From Fictibacillus gelatini DSM 15865 (lineage in GTDB: Bacteria; Bacillota; Bacilli; Bacillales; Fictibacillaceae), in contig NZ_AUMP01000003.1 of assembly GCF_000430745.1 (NCBI RefSeq), forward strand, positions 309,649 through 373,648: DNA of 64,000 nucleotides, in the 5' to 3' direction. Every line of letters begins with the position of its first letter. The first letter of the stretch is position 1. The notes under the pieces are model-generated. The model saw nothing but the letters and a program-made list of their open reading frames with translations, was not told where the DNA came from and made no database searches. Made by a program: the position numbers and the translations under genes. This document shows, in pieces, positions 44,543 through 53,921 of the stretch.

Positions 44543-45761
44543 AAAACATTTAGTGCCGGAAAAAAATGCCGCTTCTCTGCCAATCGATAAACCGTCACAC
44601 CGGGTTCATGTTCCTCAGCTGAAGATTTGGGAAGATTTTCAGACGACTCCTTATTATTTCGAGGAAGATTATTGCTTAATCCGAGAAGTCGCTTATCCAT
44701 TGGACGAATTATGGGGAAAGTATCGGTTTTCGGAACTTTATGAGGTAATGGAGCGGTGGCAACAAATGAAGGTTCACCATCCTCTTGCGTCAGAAGGGTT
44801 AAATCCCGGTGATTTGCTTTTTTTCGATACAGAAACAACCGGTTTGAGCGGCGGGTCCGGCAATACGATTTTTTTATTAGGAAGCAGTAAAATTGACAAT
44901 GACGAAGTTAAAGTAAAGCAATATTTTCTTCCTCAGCCAGGGTCGGAAATTGCCTTATACCATTATTTTTTAACCCAGGTAAACGAGCTAAAAAACCTGG
45001 TAACGTATAACGGTAAATCGTTTGATTGGCCTCAGGTGAAGACAAGGCATACGCTCATCCGTGATTATGTGCCGTCACTTCCCGCGTTTGGCCATTATGA
45101 TTTGCTCCACGGGGCACGGCGATTATGGAAACATGTACTCCCGTCTGTTCGATTATCGATCGTCGAGAAAGAAATACTTGGAGTCTTCCGTGAAAATGAT
45201 GTTCCGGGGTATTTAGCTCCGATGCTCTATTTTCAATTTTTGAACGAAGGAGACCCACAGCTTATCCAGGGTGTTATGAAGCATAACGAATGGGATGTTC
45301 TATCTCTTATTACGCTTTATATCCATATGTCTAAGATCATTCAAAATGATCTCCCTGTAACAACTGCTGAATGTTTTGAGCTGGCTCGTTGGCTGGAGGC
45401 ATTAGGAGAAACAGAGATGGCGTTAACGAAATATGAAGAAATCATTCAGCATGATTCAACGGAAAGCATACGCGCCAAAAAGGCTGCAGCTTTTTTGTAC
45501 AAAAAAATGAAAAAATATGACCGAGCCTTGAAGCTTTTAGAAGAGCTTTGTGAACCCGGGTTGAAAGACGAAGGGCCCTGGATTGAACTGGCGAAACTGT
45601 ATGAACATCATAAAAAAGATTATGAAAAAGCGCTTTACTATGCAAAAGAAGGCTTTTCAGTATGGAAAAGCAAAAAAAGACTTTTAAAACATAAAGCAAA
45701 TAGGGAACAGAGAGAATTTGAAAAAAGAATTGAGCGGATCGAAAAAAAGTGCCGATTTTAA
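44511..45761 (+). CDS. mrfB: Mitomycin repair exonuclease MrfB (YprB)
   Basis: This 416-residue protein has an RNase H-like DEDD exonuclease domain: FFDTETTGLSGG (first acids), VTYNGKSFDWPQVKTRH, and HNEWDVLSLITLYIHM (last acids). TPR-like helices (residues about 300-390, AKKAAAFLYKKMKKYDRALKLLEEL) follow. ATG 44511 follows AGGAGAAATAACG inside mrfA. The overlap and gene order match B. subtilis yprA-yprB. A short hairpin terminator (about 45766-45792) follows. Confidence 0.92.
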   Translation: MSIQSKLNRFKKHLVPEKNAASLPIDKPSHRVHVPQLKIWEDFQTTPYYFEEDYCLIREVAYPLDELWGKYRFSELYEVMERWQQMKVHHPLASEGLNPGDLLFFDTETTGLSGGSGNTIFLLGSSKIDNDEVKVKQYFLPQPGSEIALYHYFLTQVNELKNLVTYNGKSFDWPQVKTRHTLIRDYVPSLPAFGHYDLLHGARRLWKHVLPSVRLSIVEKEILGVFRENDVPGYLAPMLYFQFLNEGDPQLIQGVMKHNEWDVLSLITLYIHMSKIIQNDLPVTTAECFELARWLEALGETEMALTKYEEIIQHDSTESIRAKKAAAFLYKKMKKYDRALKLLEELCEPGLKDEGPWIELAKLYEHHKKDYEKALYYAKEGFSVWKSKKRLLKHKANREQREFEKRIERIEKKCRF

Positions 45762-46014
45762 AGAAAAAATAAAGGAAGTCCTATTTATTTTTTGCTGATT
45801 ATTGTGTATGATGGGATAGGAAAATAAAGTTGTCCCTCATTTCCCCTATTTATTCCCCAGGCAAGCGCAAAATCAGCTTTAAATTGACTTATATCGTCAT
45901 AACACATCTGAAATGGTTGTCGTTTTTTGTGGAATAAACTAATTTTCTGTAACTTTTGTATTGCAGAATAGGGAAATGTTTTTTCATCTTATTAATGATG
46001 TGGAGAGGTAAGTC

Positions 46015-46098
46015 ATGCGGCAATGGATTCTTTTTATGTTTTTTGTTGTTGTAGGTTTGACATTGCTAGTTGCTAATGAATTTAGCCACGGAATTTAA
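46015..46098 (+). CDS. Membrane micropeptide of 27 residues upstream of ypsA
   Basis: ATG 46015 follows GGAGAGGTAAGTC and opens a 27-residue frame (MRQWILFMFFVVVGLTLLVAN ending EFSHGI), a single hydrophobic helix with a short tail. It ends 71 bases before ypsA. It may be a real small membrane protein or a leader of ypsA. No homologue recalled. Confidence 0.5.
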   Translation: MRQWILFMFFVVVGLTLLVANEFSHGI

Positions 46099-46168
46099 AT
46101 GGAGAACTAATCGTTTTAGATTGGTTCTTTTTTATAAATGTAATGAATTGCGGATGGGAATTTTAAAA

Positions 46169-46735
46169 ATGATTAAAAACCTTCTTGTAACAGGCTATAA
46201 ATCGCATGAATTAGGAATTTTCAAAGAGAATCATGAAGGAATTGTATATATTAAGAAAGCCGTGGAAAAACGGCTTTTATCCTTCATTGATGAAGGGCTT
46301 AAGTGGGTGGTTATTAGCGGGCAACTCGGTGTAGAATGCTGGGCCGGTGAAGTTGTCATTGACTTGAAAAAAGATTATCCCGATTTGCAATTAGCGGTTT
46401 TGCTGCCTTTTTTAGAACAAGAAGCGAACTGGAAAGAGGAACGCAAAAATCAATATTATGAACTCCTTTCCAATGCCGATTTTGTTGATGCGATTTCGAA
46501 AAAGCCTTATGAAAGTCCGAAGCAGTTAAGCATGAAAAATCGTTATCTCGTTGAAAAAACGGACGCCATTCTCGCTTTATATGATGAGGAAAAACAAGGT
46601 TCACCTGACTTTTACATCGAACAAGCGAAGCGAAAGCAATCAGTCGATCCGTCGTATGAAATTCATTTGATTACTCCTTATGATTTAGAAGTCATTTATC
46701 AAGAAGTGATGGAATCAAAAGGTGAATATTGGTAA
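46169..46735 (+). CDS. ypsA: YpsA-type SLOG-domain protein (DUF1273)
   Basis: This 188-residue cytoplasmic protein matches B. subtilis YpsA: LLVTGYKSHELGIF, ISGQLGVECWAGEV, WKEERKNQYYELL, and YDEEKQGSPDF. SLOG domains bind nucleotides or related ligands; YpsA has been linked to cell-division control and lies next to gpsB as in other Bacilli. ATG 46169 is preferred by alignment; the ribosome site (GATGGGA) is weak. Confidence 0.88.
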   Translation: MIKNLLVTGYKSHELGIFKENHEGIVYIKKAVEKRLLSFIDEGLKWVVISGQLGVECWAGEVVIDLKKDYPDLQLAVLLPFLEQEANWKEERKNQYYELLSNADFVDAISKKPYESPKQLSMKNRYLVEKTDAILALYDEEKQGSPDFYIEQAKRKQSVDPSYEIHLITPYDLEVIYQEVMESKGEYW

Positions 46736-46821
46736 AACAAGGCAGTAATTATTGACTTTTACAATGACATTTGAAACAATATAGTATAAAATCTTAGTGT
46801 ATAACATTGAGGTGAATGTGA

Positions 46822-47127
46822 ATGATCGATAAAAAATTAAATTTAACGGCTAAAGAAATACTTGAAAAAGACTTTAAACAAGGTTTTCGCGGGTACGACC
46901 AGGATGAAGTGGATAAATTTTTAGATTTAATCATTAAAGACTATGAGCAATTCCAAAAAGAGTATGAGCAGCTCATGCAGGAAAATAATCGATTGCGTAA
47001 AGAACTGCAAAACGCTTCCGAACAGACAAGAAGAGTTCCAACTGCATCGATGAATTTAAACTCCGATATTCTTCAACGTCTATCGAACTTGGAAAAGCAT
47101 GTTTTCGGAAGCAAACTGTATGAATAA
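46822..47127 (+). CDS. gpsB: Cell-division coiled-coil adaptor GpsB
   Basis: This 101-residue DivIVA-like protein has the membrane/PBP-binding N-terminal domain ([36 protein letters not shown]), a coiled coil, and a C-terminal domain ending SNLEKHVFG. GpsB connects the penicillin-binding protein PBP1 with the division and elongation machinery. ATG follows GAGGTGAATGTGA. Order ypsA-gpsB-rnpB is the standard Bacillus one. Confidence 0.93.
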   Translation: MIDKKLNLTAKEILEKDFKQGFRGYDQDEVDKFLDLIIKDYEQFQKEYEQLMQENNRLRKELQNASEQTRRVPTASMNLNSDILQRLSNLEKHVFGSKLYE

Positions 47128-47168
47128 AACCTAAAAAATACCTGTTTGCTTTTTGTTCTTATACCTGT

Positions 47169-47174
47169 TATAAT
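47169..47174 (+). promoter_or_regulatory. Promoter -10 box of rnpB
   Basis: TATAAT at 47169-47174, with a weak -35 (TTGCTT, 47146-47151) 17 bases upstream. A start would fall 20-25 bases before the conserved RNA body. Confidence 0.6.
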
Positions 47175-47196
47175 GGACAATGCTTTTCGATTTTAA

Positions 47197-47611
47197 TACT
47201 AATAACGTTTGGGTAATCGCTGCATCTTTTCAGATGTAGAGGAAAGTCCATGCTCACACGGATCTGAGATGACCGTAGTGTTCGTGCCTGGCGAAAAAAT
47301 AAGCCAGGGTAGACTGGTTTCGACTGGTCTAACGGCAGGGAACTCACCTAAGTCTTCTGGATATGGTGATATTACCTTTAAAGTGCCACAGTGACGTAGT
47401 CTTTCTGGAAACAGAAAGAGTGGAACGCGGTAAACCCCACGAGTGAGAAACCCAAATTATGGTAGGGGAATTTCCTCTTGCGGAAATGAACGCAAAGGAA
47501 AACAGGTCGCCTTATGCGGTCTGTAGATAGATGATTACCACCTTTGTACGAGGTTTCAACCGATTGCAGTACGGAGGAACAGAACATGGCTTACAAAACG
47601 TTATTGGTGAA
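47197..47611 (+). ncRNA. rnpB: RNase P RNA, class B (Bacillus type)
   Basis: The segment carries the universal RNase P cores: GGTAATCGCTGC at the start, GAGGAAAGTCCATGCTC, CGGCAGGGAACTC, AAAGTGCCACAGTGACG, GTGGAACGCGGTAAACCCC, GAGAAACCCAAATT, and TGTAGATAGATGATTACC, ending with ACAGAACATGGCTTACA and AACGTTATT. Layout is that of the class B RNA of Bacillus. It processes the 5' ends of pre-tRNAs. A terminator GCCC/GGGC + TTTTTT follows at about 47627-47646. Exact ends are estimated. Confidence 0.97.
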
Positions 47612-47707
47612 CGAAAACACAAGGGGCCCCGTATGTGGGCTTTTTTATTTATACATAATAACTTAGAGAAGCGAATGAAATGTAGCGAATAAAGGAGATC
47701 CCTTTGA

Positions 47708-48847
47708 ATGAGAAAATTAAAGTTAATTGCAACGGCGGCTATGGGACTTGAAGCGCTTGTTGCCAAAGAGGTTCGTGACCTGGGGTTTGAAAATGTAATT
47801 GTTGACAACGGGAAAGTATATTTTGAAGGAGATGAACTTTCCGTTTGCAAGGCAAACCTCTGGCTTCGGACAGCTGATCGCGTGAAACTTGTGATTGGTG
47901 AATTTAAAGCGGAGTCGTTTGATGAATTGTTTGAAAAAACGAAAGCACTTCCATGGGCGGATTTCATTCCTGAAGACGGAGAGTTTCCCGTTATCGGCAA
48001 ATCGGTTAAATCCAAGCTCTTTAGTGTATCGGACTGCCAGGCCATTGTGAAAAAAGCGGTCGTTGAAAGCATGAAAAATGCCTATAAACGAGAAACATGG
48101 TTCCCTGAAAACGGAGCATTATATCGCATTGAAGTCGCTTTATTAAAGGATGTTGCGACCATCTCCATCGATACAAGCGGCACGGGGCTTCATAAAAGAG
48201 GATACCGGGCGTTACATAGTGAAGCACCTTTAAAAGAAACGATGGCGTCCGCGTTAATTATGCTGACCAATTGGACACCGGATAAACCTTTTGTTGATCC
48301 GTTTTGCGGTTCAGGGACGATTCCGATAGAGGCTGCGATGATCGGCCAGAATATTGCACCAGGATTAAATCGGGAATTTGCTTCTGAAGGATGGTCCTGG
48401 ATCGATAAAAAAACGTGGTACCGGGCGGTGGAAGAAGCAAATGATCTCGCAAAGTATGATGTGCCTCTTGATATTTTAGGAACAGACATTGATCATAAAA
48501 TGATTGAGCTTTCGAAAAATAATGCAATGGAAGCCGGATTTGAGGGGCTGGTACATTTTAAGCAAATGCAAGTAAAAGATTTTACGACAAAAAAGGAGTA
48601 TGGCTATGTCGTAACAAATCCTCCGTATGGCGAGCGGTTAGGAGAGCGGGAAGAAGTCGCACAGTTATACAAAGAGATGGGACAAGTTTTCATTCCCCAT
48701 GATACATGGTCGGTTTACGTCATTACATCCAATGAAAATTTTGAGAAATTATATGGAAAACAGGCGACAAAAAAACGAAAACTGTATAACGGCCATATTA
48801 AATGTGATTACTATCAATACTTTGGAAAACGGCCACCTAAAAAATAA
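47708..48847 (+). CDS. rlmL: 23S rRNA m2G methyltransferase, RlmL/YpsC-like
   Basis: This 379-residue enzyme has an N-terminal THUMP domain (residues about 50-155) and a SAM-dependent methyltransferase domain with FVDPFCGSGTIPIEAA, LGTDIDHKMIELSKNN, and the catalytic NPPYGERLG. It methylates guanine N2 in 23S rRNA. It follows rnpB as in B. subtilis ypsC. ATG follows AAAGGAGATCC. A 15-base hairpin ends the unit. Confidence 0.9.
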   Translation: MRKLKLIATAAMGLEALVAKEVRDLGFENVIVDNGKVYFEGDELSVCKANLWLRTADRVKLVIGEFKAESFDELFEKTKALPWADFIPEDGEFPVIGKSVKSKLFSVSDCQAIVKKAVVESMKNAYKRETWFPENGALYRIEVALLKDVATISIDTSGTGLHKRGYRALHSEAPLKETMASALIMLTNWTPDKPFVDPFCGSGTIPIEAAMIGQNIAPGLNREFASEGWSWIDKKTWYRAVEEANDLAKYDVPLDILGTDIDHKMIELSKNNAMEAGFEGLVHFKQMQVKDFTTKKEYGYVVTNPPYGERLGEREEVAQLYKEMGQVFIPHDTWSVYVITSNENFEKLYGKQATKKRKLYNGHIKCDYYQYFGKRPPKK

Positions 48848-48852
48848 ATCAC

Positions 48853-48886
48853 GCAAAAAGAGGAGTTTAATAACTCCTCTTTTTGC
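48853..48886. terminator. Terminator between rlmL and the spore protein gene
   Basis: GCAAAAAGAGGAGTT (48853-48867) / AACTCCTCTTTTTGC (48872-48886), four-base loop. Bidirectional by its A and T runs. Confidence 0.9.
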
Positions 48887-48946
48887 TATAAAGTGGAATT
48901 GGCGTTTCGCGATTCCAATAAATTCAACAAAACGACAATTTTGCTC

Positions 48947-49168
48947 TTAATGAATCATTCCACCGCCAAGTTGTTGCTCGGCCATTGCTACAAGGCGTTT
49001 TGTGATTTCTCCACCGACAGATCCGTTTGCCCGGCTCGTTGTATCAGGTCCAAGTTGTACGCCGAATTCACGGGCAATTTCGTGCTTCATTTGCTCAATG
49101 GCAGCTTCTGCATAAGGAATGAGAATTTCATTGCTATTATTCTGTCTGCTACTTTGTTGTTGCGGCAT
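48947..49168 (-). CDS. Alpha/beta-type small acid-soluble spore protein
   Basis: This 73-residue protein carries the SASP signatures [40 protein letters not shown], including the GPR cleavage zone. SASPs coat spore DNA and are degraded at germination. It is direct evidence that the organism sporulates. ATG follows AGGAGTTGAAATTAGC. Normally expressed from a sigma-G promoter in the forespore; I could not fix one with confidence. Confidence 0.95.
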   Translation of the reverse strand: MPQQQSSRQNNSNEILIPYAEAAIEQMKHEIAREFGVQLGPDTTSRANGSVGGEITKRLVAMAEQQLGGGMIH

Positions 49169-49363
49169 GCTAATTTCAACTCCTATGTAGTATTTGCAAG
49201 ATTTTTGCTTTAGTAGTGTATGTAGTATTTCTTTTGTTATACAAATGCTTAAGTAAATTATAGTTTGCTTTACTAGCGAAAGAAGGCGGATGAGTTACTG
49301 AATAAGAAATATAGGTGTATAATGGTTGATAAACAAGTTGCATAGATAGAAAGGAAATGCACA

Positions 49364-49708
49364 ATGCCATTTTTACGTTTTAAAGGAATTGAAAGAGACA
49401 TTTTAAAAGAAATCTCTCCTTTGCTCGTCGAAGAATTTTCTTATACGGCAAATGTTTCAAAAGAAAAAGTGAAAATTGAATTGCTAAATGTCGAACGAAT
49501 AACGGATACACCCCCTTCTGTTGAAATTTTCATGTTTCCGAGAGATCAGGAAGTACATGACGATTTGGCTTCCATTATTCATCATCTATTAAAGAATAGA
49601 GGGTATGGGAATGTTCATATCTTCTTTGTTTTACTTTCTCCTTCTCTTTACTATAAAGAAGGTAGACCATTGAAAGAATCATCGACCAATATTTTAAAAA
49701 ACAGCTGA
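49364..49708 (+). CDS. DUF1904-family protein (tautomerase-like fold)
   Basis: This 114-residue protein begins MPFLRFKGIERDILKEISPLLVEEF and contains VEIFMFPRDQEVHDDLASIIHHLL. The N-terminal proline and length recall tautomerase-superfamily and DUF1904 proteins. Function not known. ATG follows GAAAGGAAATGCACA. Confidence 0.75.
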   Translation: MPFLRFKGIERDILKEISPLLVEEFSYTANVSKEKVKIELLNVERITDTPPSVEIFMFPRDQEVHDDLASIIHHLLKNRGYGNVHIFFVLLSPSLYYKEGRPLKESSTNILKNS

Positions 49709-49723
49709 TCGTAGCTGTTTTTT
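49696..49723 (+). terminator. Terminator after the DUF1904 gene
   Basis: AAAAAACAGCT (49696-49706) / AGCTGTTTTTT (49713-49723) with loop GATCGT; it overlaps the stop codon. Confidence 0.88.
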
Positions 49724-49807
49724 AGTTTGCCGCAGGAATTTTAGTTTAAGAATCGAATTTAACAATGTGTATGCGCTTTTATTAATTGCGATGAAAGGAA
49801 GATTATA

Positions 49808-51331
49808 ATGACACAAACGTTACAATCGATTGAGCAAGATTTTTTAAACTATGTTAAAAAAATGATGCATATGAATGAAGCGATTAGCTTAATGTATTGG
49901 GATTTACGGACAGGTGCACCCAAAAATGGTGTTGAACAGCGTTCAGAAGTCATTGGCACGCTTTCCTCAGATGTGTTTGCGATGTCGACTTCAACAGAAA
50001 TGAAAGAATTTATTAATGAATTATCCAAAAGTGACGTTTATGCCACTTTATCGGAAATAACGAAGAAGACGCTAGAAGAAGTCAAAAAAGAGTATGAACG
50101 GAATACAAAGATTCCACCCCAGGAGTATAAAGAGTATGTCATTTTACAATCAAAGGCCGAAAGTGTCTGGGAGGAAGCGAAGGAAAAATCAGATTTCGCC
50201 ATGTTCCAGCCATATTTAGAAAAACTCGTCGAGTTTAACAAACGGTTTATTGATTACTGGGGTTATGAAGGAAACAAATATAACACCCTTCTTGATATGT
50301 ATGAGCCCGGTATGACAGTCGCAATCCTGGATGACGTCTTCGGCAAGCTTAGAGAAAAAATCGTTCCGTTACTTCAAAAAGTGACCGAATCTAAAGATAA
50401 GCCCGAGACCGGCTTTTTATTCCATCATTTTCTGAAAGAAAAGCAGAGGGAATTCAGCATACATGTACTTAAAGAAATGGGTTATGACTTTAACGGCGGA
50501 CGGCTTGATGAGACAGTGCATCCGTTTGAAATCACGATCAACCGGGACGATGTACGGATCACAACCAGATATGCGGAAAATGATTTTAGAACCGCGATTT
50601 TTGGCACCATTCACGAAGGCGGCCATGCGTTATACGAACAAAATATAGCAAAAGATTTGATCGGAACGCCGTTATGCTCCGGAACGTCAATGGGAATTCA
50701 CGAATCGCAATCATTATTTTGGGAAAATATAATTGGACATCATAAAGGGTTTTGGAAAAAGTATTATGAAGCATTGAAAGAGTATAGCGGGGGTCAATTT
50801 AACGAAGTCGAACTCGATGATTTTTACCGGGCCATCAATGTTGTTGAACCTTCTCTCATTCGCATTGAAGCGGATGAAATGACATACCCGCTTCATGTTA
50901 TCGTGCGTTATGAAATTGAGAAAGGTCTTTTTAACGATGAGATTGAAGTGAAGGATCTTCCGCGGATTTGGAATGAAAAGATGCAAGAGTATCTTGGCGT
51001 AACCCCTCCGAATGACAGCAAGGGCGTCCTCCAGGATGTTCACTGGTCAGGTGGAAGTTTTGGATATTTTCCATCTTATGCGCTCGGCTACTTATACGCA
51101 GCTCAATTCAAACATGCGATGCAAAAAGATCTTCCAGAATTTGATGAACTTATAGCAAGCGGAAACTTAACTCCAATCAGACAATGGCTGACGGACAAAA
51201 TCCATCGTTTCGGCAAAATGAAAAAACCGATTGAAATTTTGCAAGATGTGACGGGAGAGGGCTTAAATCCAGATCATTTAGTCCGCTATTTTGAAGAAAA
51301 ATATGCCGATATTTATCGATTGAATATCTAA
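49808..51331 (+). CDS. M32 metallocarboxypeptidase (Taq type, YpwA)
   Basis: This 507-residue, mostly helical zinc carboxypeptidase has the HExxH-type motif in FGTIHEGGHALYEQ (H, E, H), DTRG-like GTSMGIHESQS, ENIIG, and a DxRxT-like ITTRYAENDFR. It removes C-terminal residues from peptides in the cytoplasm. ATG follows AAAGGAAGATTATA. Length matches Bacillus YpwA and Thermus enzymes. Confidence 0.93.
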   Translation: MTQTLQSIEQDFLNYVKKMMHMNEAISLMYWDLRTGAPKNGVEQRSEVIGTLSSDVFAMSTSTEMKEFINELSKSDVYATLSEITKKTLEEVKKEYERNTKIPPQEYKEYVILQSKAESVWEEAKEKSDFAMFQPYLEKLVEFNKRFIDYWGYEGNKYNTLLDMYEPGMTVAILDDVFGKLREKIVPLLQKVTESKDKPETGFLFHHFLKEKQREFSIHVLKEMGYDFNGGRLDETVHPFEITINRDDVRITTRYAENDFRTAIFGTIHEGGHALYEQNIAKDLIGTPLCSGTSMGIHESQSLFWENIIGHHKGFWKKYYEALKEYSGGQFNEVELDDFYRAINVVEPSLIRIEADEMTYPLHVIVRYEIEKGLFNDEIEVKDLPRIWNEKMQEYLGVTPPNDSKGVLQDVHWSGGSFGYFPSYALGYLYAAQFKHAMQKDLPEFDELIASGNLTPIRQWLTDKIHRFGKMKKPIEILQDVTGEGLNPDHLVRYFEEKYADIYRLNI

Positions 51332-51345
51332 AAGGAGAGATTCGC

Positions 51346-51759
51346 TTGATTAATCCGACAAATGAAGAAATTAAAGAGATTTTGGAAACGAAAAAACGTA
51401 TTGCCGTCGTTGGCCTTTCGGATAATCCTGCCCGTACTTCGTATCAGGTAGCTTCTGTCATGCAAGATGCTGGATATGAGATCATTCCGGTCAACCCTAA
51501 TGCGGACGAAATATTAGGTGCAAAAGCGGTGAAGTCGTTAAAGGATATTGAAGGGCATGTTGATATTGTCAACGTGTTTCGCAGAAGCGAGTTTCTTCTG
51601 GAGGTAGCAAAAGAAACAGTTGAAATTGGCGCGGATGTTTTCTGGGCACAGCTTGGTCTTAGTAACGAAGAAGCTTATAAATATTTAAAAGAGCACGGTG
51701 TAACTTCGATTATGGATAAATGTATTAAAGTTGAGTATTATACATTGCTAGGAAAATAA
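51346..51759 (+). CDS. CoA-binding domain protein (YneT-like)
   Basis: This 137-residue Rossmann-fold protein has AVVGLSDNPARTSYQVASVMQDAGYEIIPVNP and DIVNVFRRSEFL, typical of stand-alone CoA_binding proteins. Role unclear. TTG 51346 follows AAGGAGAG. In Bacillus it often precedes parE, as here. A 17-base hairpin overlaps its stop. Confidence 0.85.
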   Translation: MINPTNEEIKEILETKKRIAVVGLSDNPARTSYQVASVMQDAGYEIIPVNPNADEILGAKAVKSLKDIEGHVDIVNVFRRSEFLLEVAKETVEIGADVFWAQLGLSNEEAYKYLKEHGVTSIMDKCIKVEYYTLLGK

Positions 51760-51786
51760 ACCATCCTTTAAGGATGGTTTATTTTC
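51752..51786 (+). terminator. Terminator after the CoA-binding protein gene
   Basis: Seventeen-base perfect arms (51752-51768, 51770-51786) containing CCATCC/GGATGG and ending TTTATTTTC. Confidence 0.85.
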
Positions 51787-51945
51787 TAAACAAAATTGCT
51801 TTAGCAATTGTTTTAAATGTTTTTGCACCTTTTGGGGAGAAAAGATACAATAGAATCTGGCTTGTATTTTTCGAAGACTGGATTAGAAACAAATGTTCTG
51901 ATATGATAAATAGTTAGAAGGTTTTTTTGAAAGGAGCAAACGAGT

Positions 51946-53904
51946 TTGGCTAAAAAACAACATTTAGAGTACAACGATGACGCCATTCAAGTGTTGGAAG
52001 GGCTTGAAGCTGTACGGAAACGTCCTGGTATGTATATCGGCAGCACAGACGCCCGCGGATTGCATCATCTTGTTTATGAAATTGTTGATAATGCCGTAGA
52101 CGAAGCACTTGCAGGTTTCGGTAAACATATCAATGTAACAATACATAAGGATAATAGTATTAGTGTAAAAGACGAAGGCCGGGGCATGCCGACAGGAATC
52201 CATAAGTTAGGAAAGCCAACCCCGGAAGTCATTTTTACAGTGCTTCATGCCGGGGGTAAATTCGGGCAAGGAGGGTATAAAACATCCGGTGGCCTTCATG
52301 GTGTTGGCGCATCGGTCGTCAATGCGCTTTCTGAGTGGCTTGAAGTAACCATTCATCGAGATGGCACGATGTATCGACAACGATTTGAAGATGGCGGAAA
52401 ACCGGTCACGACGCTTGAAAAAATAGGAACAACGAGAAAAACAGGGACGACGATTCATTTTAAACCGGATCGGACAATGTTTAGCACGACGAACTTTAAT
52501 TATGAAACGTTATGCGAGCGCTTGAGAGAAGCCGCTTTTTTGTTAAAAGGAATGACGATTGAGCTGAAGGATGAGCGTACCGGACAAAGCGAATCCTTTT
52601 GTTATGAATCGGGGATCGAGGCGTTTGTTGAGTATTTAAATGAAGATAAAGACACACTTCATTCAGTGGTTAGTTTTGAAGGAACGCATAATGATATTGA
52701 AGTCGAATTTGCCTTTCAATATAATGATGGGTACGCGGAAAATGTTCTCTCGTTTGTCAACAATGTCAGGACGAAAGACGGAGGGACACATGAATCCGGG
52801 GCGAAAACAGCCATTACCCGTGTGATGAACGATTACGCGCGGAAAGTGTCCCTGCTGAAGGAAAAAGATAAAAATCTTGATGGATCGGATATTCGCGAAG
52901 GGCTTACAGCGATTGTTTCCGTACGCATCCCAGAAGAAAAATTGCAATTTGAAGGCCAAACGAAAAGCAAATTAGGGACAAGCGATGCACGTTCCAGTGT
53001 AGACAGCGTGGTTAGCGGCCAGCTTTCTTATTTTTTAGAAGAAAATCCGTCAACAAGTGAAATGCTTATTAAAAAAGCAATAAAGGCGGCCCAGGCGCGT
53101 GAAGCGGCTAGAAAAGCGCGTGAAGATGCGCGAAACGGCAAAAAGAATAAACGGAAAGAAACGATCTTAAGCGGGAAATTGACTCCCGCGACATCACGAA
53201 ACCCGGCAAAAAATGAATTATATCTGGTTGAAGGGGATTCAGCCGGAGGTTCAGCGAAACAAGGGCGGGACCGACGATTTCAAGCGATTCTTCCATTACG
53301 CGGAAAAGTCATCAATACCGAAAAAGCGAAGCTTGCCGACATTTTTAAAAACGAGGAAATCAATACGATTATTCATGCGATCGGGGCCGGGGTCGGGTCT
53401 GATTTTTCAGTCGAAGATACCAATTATGATAAGGTTATCATCATGACGGATGCTGATACGGATGGCGCACACATTCAAGTGCTTTTATTGACCTTTTTCT
53501 ACCGCTATATGAAACCGCTCATTGAAGCGGGGAAAGTTTATATCGCCTTGCCTCCACTTTACAAAGTAAGCAAAGGGGTGGGGAAAAAAGAGGTCATAGA
53601 ATATGCGTGGGATGAAAATGAATTGCAGCTAGCGATCAAAAAAGTCGGGCGAGGTTATGTTATTCAACGCTATAAAGGTCTAGGTGAAATGAATGCCGAC
53701 CAATTATGGGAAACGACAATGAACCCTGACACGAGAACGTTGATTCGCGTGAAAATTGATGATGCGGCCCGTGCGGAAAAACGGGTGTCCGTTTTGATGG
53801 GCGATAAAGTAGAGCCCCGCCGGAAATGGATTGAAGAGCATGTTGCTTTTGGGCTTGATGAAGATCCGAACATTCTTGAAAATGAAAATTTGTCACTGTT
53901 TTAG
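51946..53904 (+). CDS. parE: DNA topoisomerase IV subunit B
   Basis: This 652-residue GHKL ATPase subunit has RKRPGMYIGST, the ATP-binding DEALAGFGKHI and DEGRGMPTG with GGLHGVGASVVNAL, the transducer domain, and the TOPRIM EGDSAGGSAKQGRDRRFQAILPLRGK and DADTDGAHI. With ParC it decatenates replicated chromosomes. TTG 51946 follows AAAGGAGC. parC begins 17 bases after its stop. Confidence 0.95.
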   Translation: MAKKQHLEYNDDAIQVLEGLEAVRKRPGMYIGSTDARGLHHLVYEIVDNAVDEALAGFGKHINVTIHKDNSISVKDEGRGMPTGIHKLGKPTPEVIFTVLHAGGKFGQGGYKTSGGLHGVGASVVNALSEWLEVTIHRDGTMYRQRFEDGGKPVTTLEKIGTTRKTGTTIHFKPDRTMFSTTNFNYETLCERLREAAFLLKGMTIELKDERTGQSESFCYESGIEAFVEYLNEDKDTLHSVVSFEGTHNDIEVEFAFQYNDGYAENVLSFVNNVRTKDGGTHESGAKTAITRVMNDYARKVSLLKEKDKNLDGSDIREGLTAIVSVRIPEEKLQFEGQTKSKLGTSDARSSVDSVVSGQLSYFLEENPSTSEMLIKKAIKAAQAREAARKAREDARNGKKNKRKETILSGKLTPATSRNPAKNELYLVEGDSAGGSAKQGRDRRFQAILPLRGKVINTEKAKLADIFKNEEINTIIHAIGAGVGSDFSVEDTNYDKVIIMTDADTDGAHIQVLLLTFFYRYMKPLIEAGKVYIALPPLYKVSKGVGKKEVIEYAWDENELQLAIKKVGRGYVIQRYKGLGEMNADQLWETTMNPDTRTLIRVKIDDAARAEKRVSVLMGDKVEPRRKWIEEHVAFGLDEDPNILENENLSLF

Positions 53905-53921
53905 TTTAGGAGGGTGCACTA

